Under the pieces are notes generated by a model, which saw only the letters and a list, made by a program, of their open reading frames with translations, was not told where the DNA came from and made no database searches. A DNA stretch of 64,000 nt from Bacteroides luhongzhouii. GTDB taxonomy: Bacteria; Bacteroidota; Bacteroidia; Bacteroidales; Bacteroidaceae. The stretch covers positions 310,001 to 374,000 of the forward strand of contig NZ_CP059973.1 of assembly GCF_009193295.2 (NCBI RefSeq), given 5' to 3'. Below, in pieces: positions 9,208 through 17,918 of the stretch. Numbering within the stretch: the first letter of the stretch is position 1; every line of letters begins with the position of its first letter. The translations under genes and the position numbers were made by a program.

Positions 9208-9624
9208 ATGAAAGAAACTTTGCAAATTCCCATTCCCAAAACACTGGAAGCCCTAATAGGTAAAGAACTATATAATGTATGGTCTTCGCTTTGCCAACTT
9301 ATTGAACAGAAGTACAATATGGAACAATTATGGAATCATGGCGGAAAAGCATGGAAGTATGAATATAAATATCGCAGAGGTGGAAAAACACTTTGCGCCC
9401 TATGCGCCAAAGAACAGGCCATCGGTTTTTTGGTCATTTTAGGCAAAGACGAACGTACAAAATTTGAATTACAGCGAGAGGCTTTTTCCAATGAAACACT
9501 TAAGATATATGATGAAACGATCACTTTTCATGATGGGAAGTGGCTTATGTTCGAACTAAAAGACACTAGCTTATTTAATGACATGGAACGGCTTCTATCC
9601 ATCAAACGAAAACCCAATCGATGA
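9208..9624 (+). CDS. DUF3788 domain protein
   Basis: A 138-residue soluble protein without signal or membrane segment. The order of conserved stretches (WNHGGKAWKYEYKYRRGGKTLC, AIGFLVILGKDER, DGKWLMFEL) fits the DUF3788 family, whose function is unknown. Members often stand beside small zinc-ribbon proteins or AraC-type regulators. Here the stop overlaps the ATG of a zinc-ribbon fragment (ATGA at 9621-9624). The intron-like RNA lies just upstream in the presumed leader. Confidence 0.75.
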   Translation: MKETLQIPIPKTLEALIGKELYNVWSSLCQLIEQKYNMEQLWNHGGKAWKYEYKYRRGGKTLCALCAKEQAIGFLVILGKDERTKFELQREAFSNETLKIYDETITFHDGKWLMFELKDTSLFNDMERLLSIKRKPNR

Positions 9625-9701
9625 TTGAATCAGAAATAAACAAGAGGTATTGTCAAAGTTGCGGGATGCCTCTCCACTTTGATGTAGAGAAATATATGTA
9701 A
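9621..9701 (+). pseudogene. Truncated zinc-ribbon protein
   Basis: Starting in an ATGA overlap with the DUF3788 gene, 26 codons encode MIESEINKRYCQSCGMPLHF and end in TAA. YCQSCGMPL is the start of a putative zinc-ribbon family whose members normally run 80 or more residues with a second Cys pair. No second pair follows in any frame close by, so I read this as the surviving 5' end of a deleted gene. Confidence 0.6.
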
Positions 9702-9815
9702 GATTACACTAAGATATTATTGTGTAAGAAAAATGACAAACTGGAAAATAAATTGCATAAACAAATGCAATTATATCCAGAAAATTCACACTTGCAAATA
9801 CTATGGTTTTTCTAA

Positions 9816-10076
9816 CCTTCTCCTAATGCGGATCACATTTATTGCCCTCTCGACAGTTTAAATATTCCATTCTTCAGGTTACCCTGTAAAAGATTTGCGG
9901 ATAGTATCTTTATCCCACACAATCCATCCAATCCAGAAACCGGGACAGAATATTTTCGAGAAGCTACCCGTATACAGAATACTTCTAGCCTTATCAATAT
10001 CTATTGGAGAAAGAAGAGAACAGATACACTTTTTTATATATTGACAGATACAGATAAGGGAGTTTTCAAAGGATAG
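9816..10076 (+). pseudogene. Possible protein fragment without a start codon
   Basis: An 86-codon open stretch between TAA (9813-9815) and TAG (10074-10076) lacks an ATG at its head. Its translation looks protein-like in composition (SLNIPFFRLP, FIPHNPSNPETGTEYFREA, FYILTDTDKGVFKG) but I do not recognise a family. It may be the 3' end of a gene whose 5' part was lost in the deletion that cut the zinc-ribbon gene. It could also be chance. Confidence 0.3.
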
Positions 10077-10166
10077 CTATATAAAGTTAATCTCCCATAT
10101 TACTTATTTCGTCATGAGAAATCAGGGCGTTCGTCGAATAATCCTATACAGAACCCTGTTTAAACT

Positions 10167-10174
10167 TACCTTTG
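10167..10174 (+). promoter_or_regulatory. -7 box before the 71-residue-class small gene
   Basis: TACCTTTG followed by C matches the TAnnTTTG consensus exactly and ends 30 bases before the ATG at 10205. No convincing TTTG box is seen 19-21 bases upstream. Confidence 0.45.
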
Positions 10175-10204
10175 CACAGAAAACAAAAGTAATCGATAGT
10201 AACT

Positions 10205-10423
10205 ATGGAAGAGCAAATACTAATTTTTCGCACCTCGGTAAAAAATGTACGGGATATCAAATATATCGCAGCGCTTTTCACCCTATGTCCCCAAATCTAC
10301 AAATGGAATGTAGATATGGAGGATTGGGAAAAAGTATTGAGAATAGAATGTCAGGGGATCACCCCGACTGAAATATTAAAGGCATTACGCGCCATCAACA
10401 TTTATGCACAGGAACTGGAATGA
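10205..10423 (+). CDS. Small conserved HMA-like fold protein
   Basis: A 72-residue protein with the pattern of a beta-alpha-beta-beta-alpha-beta ferredoxin-like domain (ILIFRTSVKN, IYKWNVDMEDWEKVLRIE, TPTEILKALRAINIYAQELE). It resembles heavy-metal-associated domains but lacks the CxxC metal site. Its last residues end just before the convergent DUF3795 gene. I recall similar proteins in other Bacteroides, without known function. An overlapping longer frame from 10114 in another phase looks noncoding. Confidence 0.65.
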   Translation: MEEQILIFRTSVKNVRDIKYIAALFTLCPQIYKWNVDMEDWEKVLRIECQGITPTEILKALRAINIYAQELE

Positions 10424-10443
10424 AGCAAAGAGAAAACCATAAA

Positions 10444-10911
10444 CTAATAGCGAGGTAAATCCTTTACCTCTTCATAATATTTTTCCACTCCAATCTCTTG
10501 CATCCGTCTGTTGATAGCTACAAATCTCTTGTATAAATGCTCATCAAACCCTGTATTCTCACAAGGGAAGCAACTACACTGGAAGCAATAATCCACTTGC
10601 TTCTCCTCGCTGCATGCACGAACATTACAGGTTTTGAACAACTTGCATTTTTCTTTCCTGCATCCTTGGCAAGTTGCCACAGATAAATGGTCCAAAAACT
10701 CTTTAAAATCCGCATACTTTGCAAAGACAGGCTCATCAAGCATCTCTACGAAACGTTGCGCATACACATCAAAATTACCTAACGACTTCTTGAGTTGACC
10801 ACTGTAGTAAGAAATATCTCCATCGGCAAAAGCAAAGCACTTTCCACAGTGCAGCCCACAAGGAGCAATACGCCCCTTAATAAATTCATGATTTATCTTT
10901 TCCATTGTCAT
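10444..10911 (-). CDS. DUF3795 cysteine-rich protein
   Basis: A 155-residue protein rich in Cys motifs: APCGLHCGKCFAF at the start, then TCQGCRKEKCKLFKTC and VDYCFQCSCFPC. This is the DUF3795 pattern, a likely zinc- or iron-sulfur-binding cytosolic protein of unknown role. The ATG at 10911 overlaps the TGA of the MarR-GNAT gene in an ATGA junction, so the two are translationally coupled. The ATG at 10905 is an alternative start. Confidence 0.8.
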   Translation of the reverse strand: MTMEKINHEFIKGRIAPCGLHCGKCFAFADGDISYYSGQLKKSLGNFDVYAQRFVEMLDEPVFAKYADFKEFLDHLSVATCQGCRKEKCKLFKTCNVRACSEEKQVDYCFQCSCFPCENTGFDEHLYKRFVAINRRMQEIGVEKYYEEVKDLPRY

Positions 10912-11864
10912 TCCTCAATCATTAGTTCCATCTGTATATCTCCCCGCTCATAAGTCGTATGATATTCGGGAAGTTCCTTGAAGCCCAATTTATGATAGAT
11001 GTGAATAGCAGGTTTCAAACGTGTATTGCTCTCTATAAAGATTCTTTTACCACCAAGCTCCTTCGCCTTATTGACAACGGCTTCGCAAAGTAGTACTCCG
11101 ATACCTTTGCCCTGAACCTTAGGGCTGACAGCCAGTTTGGCCAACTCATAATCATAAAGAGGATGATCCATCTTACACAAAGCGCATACACCGACAGGCT
11201 CATCTTTATAAAGAGCCACTAGAATAGCTCCTCCCTTATCCAAAATATATTCTTGCGGATGGTCCAATGCTTTGTAATCGGCCTCTTCCATCCGAAAATA
11301 AGCAGTTATCCACTCTTCGTTAAGAGTCCGGAAAGCAGATTGATAACAAGGTTCATAAGGGACTATTTTTATATCTTTACTCTCGCGTTCTTTTTTTGCT
11401 TCCTTCACCCGTTCCAACAAGGACTTAGCCTGCAAAAGATTCTCCCATTCTTCGATAGCTTTCCAAAGGTCATTCCGGGTTTGCTGTGTGATTTGCTCAA
11501 TAGCTGCGGTAACATCTATGCACTGCTCCGCAAAAGAGTCGGACATTCTTTTTCCTTTGGCAGACAACATGACCATATTTCTTCTCCCGTCAGATTTGTC
11601 CTTTATCTCCTTCACCAATCCTTTAACTACCATTTCTTTAATAATATTGCTCACTGAAGGATGAGAATGACCAATCTCTTTAGCGATAGACGTAATGTTT
11701 TTTGCCTCCCCACGCGATAATACAAAAAACACAGGAAACCACTTAGGTTTGAGATCTACTCCAAACATTTTATAGATTGCGGCTGCATCCACTGTTATTT
11801 TATCGGTCAACATACGTAATCTGCTACCGATGGCTAACTTGCCTGTCTGATTAAAAAAGTCCAT
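10908..11864 (-). CDS. MarR regulator fused to GNAT acetyltransferase
   Basis: A 318-residue fusion. Residues about 30-145 form a winged-helix MarR domain (NITSIAKEIGHSHPSVSNIIKEMVVKGLV, then DGRRNMVMLSAKGK). Residues about 165-315 form a GNAT domain with the acetyl-CoA loop VQGKGIGVLLCEAV and the final strand HKLGFKEL. Such fusions are known but their acyl acceptors are mostly undefined. It lies 138 bp downstream of a MATE pump gene on the same strand and is coupled to a DUF3795 gene. Inverted repeats upstream suggest autoregulation. Confidence 0.88.
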   Translation of the reverse strand: MDFFNQTGKLAIGSRLRMLTDKITVDAAAIYKMFGVDLKPKWFPVFFVLSRGEAKNITSIAKEIGHSHPSVSNIIKEMVVKGLVKEIKDKSDGRRNMVMLSAKGKRMSDSFAEQCIDVTAAIEQITQQTRNDLWKAIEEWENLLQAKSLLERVKEAKKERESKDIKIVPYEPCYQSAFRTLNEEWITAYFRMEEADYKALDHPQEYILDKGGAILVALYKDEPVGVCALCKMDHPLYDYELAKLAVSPKVQGKGIGVLLCEAVVNKAKELGGKRIFIESNTRLKPAIHIYHKLGFKELPEYHTTYERGDIQMELMIEE

Positions 11865-11890
11865 GTTTTCACTAATTGCGTTACTAAATA

Positions 11891-11904
11891 CGTAATTGAT
11901 TACG
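11891..11904. promoter_or_regulatory. Inverted repeat, probable MarR operator 1
   Basis: CGTAAT-TG-ATTACG is a perfect 6+2+6 inverted repeat 27 bp before the MarR-GNAT start. A TAA-containing half site also occurs just before it (GCGTTACT). This size and place fit a MarR dimer site. Confidence 0.55.
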
Positions 11905-11951
11905 CAATCATATCAGTTTTTCATAATATGCACAAATATTTTCCGCAAAAA

Positions 11952-11969
11952 TATGTAATCAGTTACATA
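11952..11969. promoter_or_regulatory. Inverted repeat, probable MarR operator 2
   Basis: TATGTAA-TCAG-TTACATA is a perfect 7+4+7 inverted repeat. It shares the GTAAT/TTAC core with the site at 11891 and lies in the same intergenic region between the MATE and MarR-GNAT genes. Confidence 0.55.
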
Positions 11970-12002
11970 ATTAGTTCTATTTATGGTTTAATAACAAGAA
12001 AT

Positions 12003-13376
12003 TCAGTTCACAGGCAGAGAATTTTCCCGAATCCTTCCCAATATTTTGGGAAACTGCCAAAAGAACAACAAAGTACAGCAAATTGCCGCAGTGGCATCAG
12101 ATATTGCTTCGGCTGCATATACACCAGTTACTCCCATATAATGTGGTAGTACCAATGCCAATGGAATCAGTAGAATCACTTTACGCAACAAAGCAATAAA
12201 AATAGATATTTTTGCTTGTCCCAAGGCTACAAACATATTTTGGCAGGCTCGCTGTAATCCGAAAATAGTCATACCGCCCAAGAAAACAGGCATTGTCCAG
12301 CGGACTGTTTCTATCAGTCTTTCATCACTTGTAAAAGCAGATGCAACAATCGTAGGAAACAAGATCATAAGCAGCATCAATACCAGATTAAATGAAAACA
12401 TAGTTATCATCACAATACGAAAACAGTCTTTCACACGTTGTTTATCACCATGACCATAATTATAACTGATAATCGGAACAAATCCCAGCGCAAAACCGGT
12501 TAACGGAACACTTGCAAACTGCATCGCACTTTGCAAGATAGTCAATGCGCTGACATAAATATCTCCAAAATTTTTCAGACTGCTATTCAATACAAAACCA
12601 ACCAGGCTCTCCGTACTTGCCATTATAAATGGAGATACTCCCAAAGCTAACATGGCAAATACAATCTTCCGGTTCAACCGCATATTGCGCTTTTCCAAAG
12701 GTAAGGAAGCACGATGGGAAAAGAGAAAACTCAATACCCACGCCGCACTACATGCTTGAGACAATACAGTAGCCAAAGCTGCTCCTTTCACTCCCATATC
12801 AAACCCAAAAATGAAAATAGGATCAAGAATAATATTCAATAAGGCACCGATCAAGACGGAATACATTGCAATGGCTGGCCGTCCCTGTGCATTAATGAAG
12901 CTATTCAGTCCTGTAGATATTTCAACGAAAACGGTTCCTAATAAATAGATGGAAAGGTAATCAACCGCATATTCCAACGTATTTTCCGAAGCACCCGTAA
13001 AAAGCAGAATCGGTTCCATAAAGGTATATGCGATGAACGAAGTGAACAGGGTGAATAGTATCAATAAGACAAAGCCATTCCCCAAAATTTTTCCGGCGCG
13101 CAGACGGTCGCCCTGTCCCAGTGCCATGGCTGCCAATGGCGCACCCCCTCCTCCCACAATTGCCGAGAAAGAAGAAATCAGTATAACAAGAGAAGTCGTC
13201 ACTCCTACCCCAGCCAACGCATCAGTACCAATACCCGGAATATGTCCGATATAGATACGGTCGACCATGCTATACAGCAAATTGACGAATTGGGCTATTA
13301 CTGCGGGAAGCGCCATTTTAAAAACGAGCGGCAACATACGCTCTGTACCTAGCCGTGCTTCATACTTATTTATCAT
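12003..13376 (-). CDS. MATE family multidrug efflux transporter
   Basis: A 457-residue inner-membrane protein with about 12 hydrophobic segments. The first repeat has KMALPAVIAQFVNLLYSMVDRIYIGHIPG and the second has FGLQRACQNMFVALGQAKISI, matching the MATE (NorM/DinF-like) family, which exports drugs or metabolites by cation exchange. Family length is 440-480. It stands directly upstream of the MarR-GNAT regulator on the same strand, so that regulator probably controls both. The substrate cannot be read from the sequence. Confidence 0.92.
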   Translation of the reverse strand: MINKYEARLGTERMLPLVFKMALPAVIAQFVNLLYSMVDRIYIGHIPGIGTDALAGVGVTTSLVILISSFSAIVGGGGAPLAAMALGQGDRLRAGKILGNGFVLLILFTLFTSFIAYTFMEPILLFTGASENTLEYAVDYLSIYLLGTVFVEISTGLNSFINAQGRPAIAMYSVLIGALLNIILDPIFIFGFDMGVKGAALATVLSQACSAAWVLSFLFSHRASLPLEKRNMRLNRKIVFAMLALGVSPFIMASTESLVGFVLNSSLKNFGDIYVSALTILQSAMQFASVPLTGFALGFVPIISYNYGHGDKQRVKDCFRIVMITMFSFNLVLMLLMILFPTIVASAFTSDERLIETVRWTMPVFLGGMTIFGLQRACQNMFVALGQAKISIFIALLRKVILLIPLALVLPHYMGVTGVYAAEAISDATAAICCTLLFFWQFPKILGRIRENSLPVN

Positions 13377-13433
13377 TCCAAACTTCTTTTTCTAAAATCA
13401 GCTGCAAAGTTATAAGAAAAACAGGCTCCCGAT

Positions 13434-13583
13434 TTAAAACCGTTGGATAAAATAAATAGAATAGATACCTTTTATCCACCCGGGATAACTAATCGTACCT
13501 GCCAGATAATCATTCAGTTCATCATACAGCTTTTCCAATTCATTTATATCAGCAGAAGTTCCGGGTTCTATTATAAATTTCAT
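13434..13583 (-). pseudogene. 5' remnant of a GNAT acetyltransferase gene
   Basis: Forty-nine codons from the ATG at 13583 encode MKFIIEPGTSADINELEKLY, then LNDYLAGTISYPGWIKGIY, and then run into SIYFIQRF and TAA. The first 41 residues match the start of small GNAT proteins, which continue from PGWxKGIYP with another 110 or so residues. The rest is missing, so this is a truncated relic. It lies 11 bp downstream of the Vat-like acetyltransferase. Confidence 0.6.
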
Positions 13584-13594
13584 ATATGCATTGT

Positions 13595-14221
13595 TTATCT
13601 TTTCATCAGTTCTTCTATCTTTCCACCTGTAATATCAGGTATATATTCGGAGATCTTTTCGACACTCCAATCCCACCATTGCAATTCTTGCAATCGGACA
13701 ATCGTTTGCTCATCAAAACGTTTCCGAATCTCCCTGGCTGGCGTTCCGCCTACTATTGTATAAGGAGGAACATCTTTAGTAACCACTGCCCGCGACGCAA
13801 TGACTGCTCCATTCCCGATGTGTACTCCTGCCATGATAACAGCTTCATATCCAATCCATACATCATTACCTATTACTATATCCCCTTTATTATCCCAGGC
13901 AGAAGTAACATCTCCCTTATCTAAATTCCATTCCTCAAAAAAGATAGGAAACGTATAATTGGATAAAGAATTCAATGTGTGGTTTGCACTATTGAAAAGA
14001 AACTTAGCTCCACAGGCTATGGAGCAGAATTTTCCTATTATCAAGCGGTCTTTATTAATCGGATAATGATATAAGACATTGTTCTTCTCAAAAAGAACCG
14101 GATCATTTACAAAGTCATTGTATATTGTATAATCACCTACGATAATAGCAGGATTCTTAATCACCGTATTCAGGTAAATAGTCTGAAAATCATTAGAACG
14201 AGGATATATGTTCGAATTCAT
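13595..14221 (-). CDS. Vat/CatB-like xenobiotic O-acetyltransferase
   Basis: A 208-residue left-handed beta-helix enzyme. [20 protein letters not shown], the catalytic-His region [16 protein letters not shown], and hexapeptide repeats through [24 protein letters not shown] match streptogramin A (Vat) and CatB-type acetyltransferases. It ends with [13 protein letters not shown] and the WWDW motif typical of the xenobiotic acyltransferase group. Members acetylate streptogramins, chloramphenicol or unknown substrates. Chromosomal Bacteroides copies are not proven resistance genes, so the substrate is open. Confidence 0.85.
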   Translation of the reverse strand: MNSNIYPRSNDFQTIYLNTVIKNPAIIVGDYTIYNDFVNDPVLFEKNNVLYHYPINKDRLIIGKFCSIACGAKFLFNSANHTLNSLSNYTFPIFFEEWNLDKGDVTSAWDNKGDIVIGNDVWIGYEAVIMAGVHIGNGAVIASRAVVTKDVPPYTIVGGTPAREIRKRFDEQTIVRLQELQWWDWSVEKISEYIPDITGGKIEELMKR

Positions 14222-14436
14222 TGTAATGGCTTCTTTTATATAGTTTATTGAATAGAATAAAAAAATAACTTGTGACTTACGTTAAATCACAAACAGTTGT
14301 AGCAGCAGAACTCTCTATTGTTACAATCCATATGGGCGAAGCTATTTACAAAGTTGCCATTTCATTGTGTCAGCAAAACAGGATTTATATTACATAGCAA
14401 ATATACAAGATAAATTTCAGACTATCACACAAAGGA

Positions 14437-14907
14437 CTAAATATGTATCCCATATTGATGCTTCACTTCTGCCATCACAAATGTACTTTCCAGTGATCCC
14501 AAACTATCAATCGTCCCCAACACATTCAGAATAAACTCCTGATAGTATTTCATGTTGGGAGCGTGAATCTTCAACAGATAATCATAACTTCCTGATATGT
14601 TATAACATTCGGTGACTTCAGGAATGTCCTGTATGATCCGTGTAAACTCTGCCGCTATATCCCTGTTCAAGCGTCTAAGCTTCACACTGCAGAACACGAC
14701 GAATCCTTGATTCAGTTTCTCCGCATCCAATACGGCAATGTACTTCTTTATATAACCCCCACTCTCCAACCGTTTAAGACGTTCAAAAACAGGAGTTGAA
14801 GAAAGACTCACCCGCGCAGCCAACTCTTTCGTTGTCAATCGGGCATTCTCTTGCAAAGTACGGAGTATTTGCAAATCTACTTTATCCAGCTTATCAAAAG
14901 TATCCAT
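14437..14907 (-). CDS. Lrp/AsnC family transcriptional regulator
   Basis: A 156-residue regulator. The N-terminal helix-turn-helix covers LDKVDLQILRTLQENARLT to VFERLKRLESGGYI (about residues 5-55). The C-terminal RAM ligand-binding domain covers FVVFCSVKL to the end, including PEVTECYNISGSYDYLLKI. It is divergent from metY with 177 bp between starts. Lrp-type proteins usually sense amino acids and control neighbouring genes, so control of metY by methionine or a relative is a reasonable inference. Confidence 0.92.
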   Translation of the reverse strand: MDTFDKLDKVDLQILRTLQENARLTTKELAARVSLSSTPVFERLKRLESGGYIKKYIAVLDAEKLNQGFVVFCSVKLRRLNRDIAAEFTRIIQDIPEVTECYNISGSYDYLLKIHAPNMKYYQEFILNVLGTIDSLGSLESTFVMAEVKHQYGIHI

Positions 14908-15009
14908 AAGAAAAATATTCTTCTAAAAGGTGATTTTCAGGAATAACGCAGTTGCATTATTCTATATGACGGCACAAAAATAGCATTATTTTCTATATTT
15001 CATCTATAT

Positions 15010-15041
15010 CTTGTTCGATATATCTACATCTCATAACTTTG
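15010..15041 (+). promoter_or_regulatory. Promoter of metY
   Basis: TAACTTTG (15034-15041) is a full TAnnTTTG match and CTTG (15010-15013) lies 20 bases upstream, close to the Bacteroides -33 TTTG box. The start codon follows at 15085, leaving a leader of about 35 nt. Confidence 0.6.
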
Positions 15042-15084
15042 CAAGAAAATAAAGAAAGAATATAAACTTAAAAAATATACGATT

Positions 15085-16371
15085 ATGGCAACAAAGAAAT
15101 TACACTTCGAGACTTTACAGGTTCATGTGGGACAAGAACAAGCAGACCCGGCAACAGATGCCCGCGCAGTACCCATTTACCAGACCACTTCTTATGTATT
15201 TCACAACTCCGCCCATGCAGCCGCACGTTTTGGTCTGCAGGACCCGGGAAACATCTATGGCCGTCTGACCAACTCCACGCAAGGAGTTTTTGAACAACGT
15301 GTAGCCGCCCTTGAAGGAGGAGTAGCAGGACTGGCAGTGGCTTCAGGAGCTGCCGCTATCACTTATGCTTTCGAGAATATCACTCGCGCAGGCGATCATA
15401 TTGTGGCAGCCAAAACCATTTACGGAGGAAGTTACAACCTACTGGCACATACCTTGCCCAGCTATGGTATCACAACAACATTCGTTGATCCAAGCGATTT
15501 GTCGAACTTAGAAAAAGCTATTCAGGAAAATACGAAAGCCGTATTTATCGAAACCTTGGGAAATCCGAATTCAAATATCATTGATATAGAAGCAGTGGCA
15601 GAAATAGCCCACCGCCACAAAATACCTTTGATTATTGACAACACATTCGGAACTCCGTATTTAATCCGCCCTATCGAACACGGAGCAGATATCGTAGTAC
15701 ATTCCGCAACAAAGTTCATTGGCGGACACGGTTCTTCATTGGGAGGAGTCATTGTGGATTCAGGCAAATTCGACTGGGTAGCTTCCGGCAAATTCCCACA
15801 GCTGACCGAACCCGATCCATGCTATCATGGCGTACGCTTTGTCGACGCAGCCGGTCCGGCTGCCTATGCAATCCGTATCCGTGCCATTTTGCTGCGCGAT
15901 ACAGGAGCTACCATCAGCCCATTCAACGCTTTTATCCTGCTGCAAGGTCTGGAAACTCTTTCCTTGCGTGTAGAGCGTCATGTGGAAAATGCATTGAAGG
16001 TAGTGAATTTCTTAAACAATCACCCGAAAGTAAAGAAAGTGAATCACCCGTCATTATCCAACCATCCTGACCATGCACTGTATCAACGTTATTTTCCGAA
16101 CGGTGCCGGTTCTATCTTCACTTTCGAGGTAAAAGGCGGACAAGAAGAGGCACACCGTTTCATCGACAGTCTGGAGATTTTCTCCCTGCTTGCCAATGTG
16201 GCTGACGTGAAATCATTGGTGATCCACCCGGCGAGCACCACCCATTCACAACTCAATGCCCAAGAGCTAGCCGAACAGGAAATTTATCCAGGCACCGTAC
16301 GCCTATCCATCGGAACAGAACATATTGATGACCTGATTGCGGATTTGGATCAGGCACTTGCCAAAATCTAA
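15085..16371 (+). CDS. metY: O-acetylhomoserine sulfhydrylase
   Basis: A 428-residue PLP enzyme of the Cys/Met metabolism family. The start [20 protein letters not shown] with [11 protein letters not shown] is typical of Met[10 protein letters not shown], a glycine-rich cofactor loop, and the PLP-lysine region [18 protein letters not shown] follow. The C-terminal [10 protein letters not shown] and [15 protein letters not shown] are also typical. It converts O-acetylhomoserine and sulfide to homocysteine. This fits the MetA in this window, which has acetyl-type specificity. The divergent Lrp gene is its likely regulator. Confidence 0.94.
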   Translation: MATKKLHFETLQVHVGQEQADPATDARAVPIYQTTSYVFHNSAHAAARFGLQDPGNIYGRLTNSTQGVFEQRVAALEGGVAGLAVASGAAAITYAFENITRAGDHIVAAKTIYGGSYNLLAHTLPSYGITTTFVDPSDLSNLEKAIQENTKAVFIETLGNPNSNIIDIEAVAEIAHRHKIPLIIDNTFGTPYLIRPIEHGADIVVHSATKFIGGHGSSLGGVIVDSGKFDWVASGKFPQLTEPDPCYHGVRFVDAAGPAAYAIRIRAILLRDTGATISPFNAFILLQGLETLSLRVERHVENALKVVNFLNNHPKVKKVNHPSLSNHPDHALYQRYFPNGAGSIFTFEVKGGQEEAHRFIDSLEIFSLLANVADVKSLVIHPASTTHSQLNAQELAEQEIYPGTVRLSIGTEHIDDLIADLDQALAKI

Positions 16372-16439
16372 CATTCAATCATTGAACTTTCCATGACTGC
16401 GAGATGTTATACCTACATAACATTAAAAACATTGCAGTC

Positions 16440-16679
16440 ATGGAAAAATATTTAATACACAGCAACGAACTGCATCTGATAGACGCAGAGAAAATCCATC
16501 AAGCCGTAGAAAAGATGGTGGAATCACTCGATTTAGCCGCAGGCTCAACCACAAATTTCGATCTCTATCAGGTTGTGGAAAACTACTTTAAAGATCTAGA
16601 GAAAAGGAGAAAGATCAATCATGTACTGGGAATTAAAGAAGATAGATATGAACTAGCCGAAGATTTCGGCATTAAATAA
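16440..16679 (+). CDS. Small hypothetical protein
   Basis: A 79-residue, mostly helical, soluble protein (MEKYLIHSNELHLIDAEKIH, then a central NFDLYQVVENYFKDLEKRRK). I prefer the ATG at 16440 over one at 16404 because the extra residues are poor and the segment before is a plausible leader. It follows metY by 68 bp and ends before a strong terminator, so it may share that transcript. I do not recognise a family. Confidence 0.55.
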   Translation: MEKYLIHSNELHLIDAEKIHQAVEKMVESLDLAAGSTTNFDLYQVVENYFKDLEKRRKINHVLGIKEDRYELAEDFGIK

Positions 16680-16720
16680 AAGAAAGAAATTTATTCAATC
16701 ACACCAGACAAGTTTTCCAA

Positions 16721-16763
16721 AAACGAGGGAGTTCCACTTAATGTGAAACTCCCTCGTTTTTTT
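16721..16763. terminator. Strong bidirectional terminator
   Basis: AAACGAGGGAGTT and AACTCCCTCGTTT form a 13-bp stem, extended by CAC/GTG across one mismatch. An A run precedes it and seven T follow. It lies between convergent genes (hypothetical protein and MscS), so it can serve both. Confidence 0.9.
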
Positions 16764-16783
16764 GAATAATCAGCGTATAATAA

Positions 16784-17692
16784 TTAATTTCCCTGATGTA
16801 CTGTAAGTTGTGGGAAAGGGAAGTTGATACCTTTTTCATTGAAGGTTTCGTAAATCGCTTTATTTATATCGAAATAAACACCCCAGTAATCTCCGCTATT
16901 TACCCATACACGTGCCACTACATTCACACTGCTGGCGTCCAGCGCATGAAGAGCCACAAAGGGAGCCGGTTCATTCAGGATGCGTTTATCAGCAGCAAGA
17001 ATTTCATAAACGATTTTCTGCACTTTCTCATAATCTTCTCCATAATCTATACCAACAATCCATTCCACACGGCGGGTTTCCTGATGGCTGTAATTGGTCA
17101 CTACTCCACTACTCAATGAACCATTGGGAATATAGATCAGTTTGTTGTCCGCGGTAGTAAGGATGGTATGGAATATCTGAATTTCTTTTACCGTACCGGA
17201 TGATCCCTGCTGTGTTTCTATCCAGTCGCCAACTTTATAAGGTTTGAATAAAAGAATAACCAGTCCGCCGGCAAAGTTCTGCAGATTGCCGGATAAAGCC
17301 ATACCGACAGCTACACCGGCAGAAGCCAATAAAGCTGCGAACGAAGTGGTTTCAACCCCCAGAGCGCCAACGACAGAAATGATTAACAGAATCGTCAACA
17401 GAATATTGACCAGACTTTTAACGAAAGTTTTGATACTTACATCCACTTTTCGTTTATCCATCAGGCGTCTGATAAACTTGTTGAGCATCGAGATGAGGAA
17501 ACGTCCGACGACAAAGACAAGGACCGCAATCAATATACGTTCTCCGGCACGAATACCGAAATCTATCAGTTGTTGAGTAATCAGCGAAAGTTTATCCAAG
17601 CCGTCGGCATTGGCAATCGCTTGTTCCATCAAATTATCTGCGGCCACTTGCACAGAATCCGCAGCTTGTGTTGCTTGCAATAATAGTAGCAT
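16784..17692 (-). CDS. MscS-family mechanosensitive channel
   Basis: A 302-residue protein with three N-terminal membrane segments (about 45-65, 85-110 and 115-145). The pore helix ALLASAGVAVGMALSGNLQNFAGG follows, and then the cytoplasmic beta domain beginning PYKVGDWIETQQGSSGTVKEI. This is the small-conductance channel pattern that releases solutes on osmotic downshock. A Gln/Ala-rich extension precedes the first membrane helix. The ATG is the first in frame. Its transcript ends at the shared terminator. Confidence 0.92.
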   Translation of the reverse strand: MLLLLQATQAADSVQVAADNLMEQAIANADGLDKLSLITQQLIDFGIRAGERILIAVLVFVVGRFLISMLNKFIRRLMDKRKVDVSIKTFVKSLVNILLTILLIISVVGALGVETTSFAALLASAGVAVGMALSGNLQNFAGGLVILLFKPYKVGDWIETQQGSSGTVKEIQIFHTILTTADNKLIYIPNGSLSSGVVTNYSHQETRRVEWIVGIDYGEDYEKVQKIVYEILAADKRILNEPAPFVALHALDASSVNVVARVWVNSGDYWGVYFDINKAIYETFNEKGINFPFPQLTVHQGN

Positions 17693-17783
17693 AATTAAAT
17701 TATATATTAAATGAATAAATGCAGTTTTGTTATTTCAACAATTTACAAAGTTATATTGTTTTTAGTGAATCTAAAAGTTTTTT

Positions 17784-17815
17784 TTTGCTTTCCTCCTGCA
17801 AAAGCCGTATTTTTG
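17784..17815 (+). promoter_or_regulatory. Promoter of thiamine uptake operon
   Basis: TTTG (17784-17787), a 20-base spacer and TATTTTTG (17808-17815) match the Bacteroides promoter exactly. Transcription would begin just before the TPP aptamer. Confidence 0.75.
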
Positions 17816-17825
17816 TAACCGATTC

Positions 17826-17905
17826 ACTGGTAGGGGTGCCTTAACATGACGGGCTGAGAACATACCCATAGAATCTGATCCGGGTAATGCCGGCGTAGAG
17901 AACTA
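17826..17905 (+). promoter_or_regulatory. TPP riboswitch (THI element)
   Basis: The conserved aptamer parts occur in order: AGGGGTGCC, GGGCTGAGAACATACCC, then GAATCTGATCCGGGTAATGCC and GGCGTAG. It ends 13 bases before the ATG of the TonB receptor, so it probably controls translation or access to the start when thiamine pyrophosphate is bound. Confidence 0.96.
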
Positions 17906-17918
17906 ATTAGTAAGCAAA

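Noticed and set aside
10114..10371. Plus-strand frame of 85 codons
   Set aside because: It overlaps the small HMA-like gene in another phase and its composition looks random; the 10205 frame has a promoter box and a sensible fold pattern.
14270..14292. TTGTGA-N11-TCACAA as a CRP site
   Set aside because: The spacer is 11 bases, not the 4-6 needed for a CRP/FNR-type dimer site; left as an unremarkable inverted repeat.
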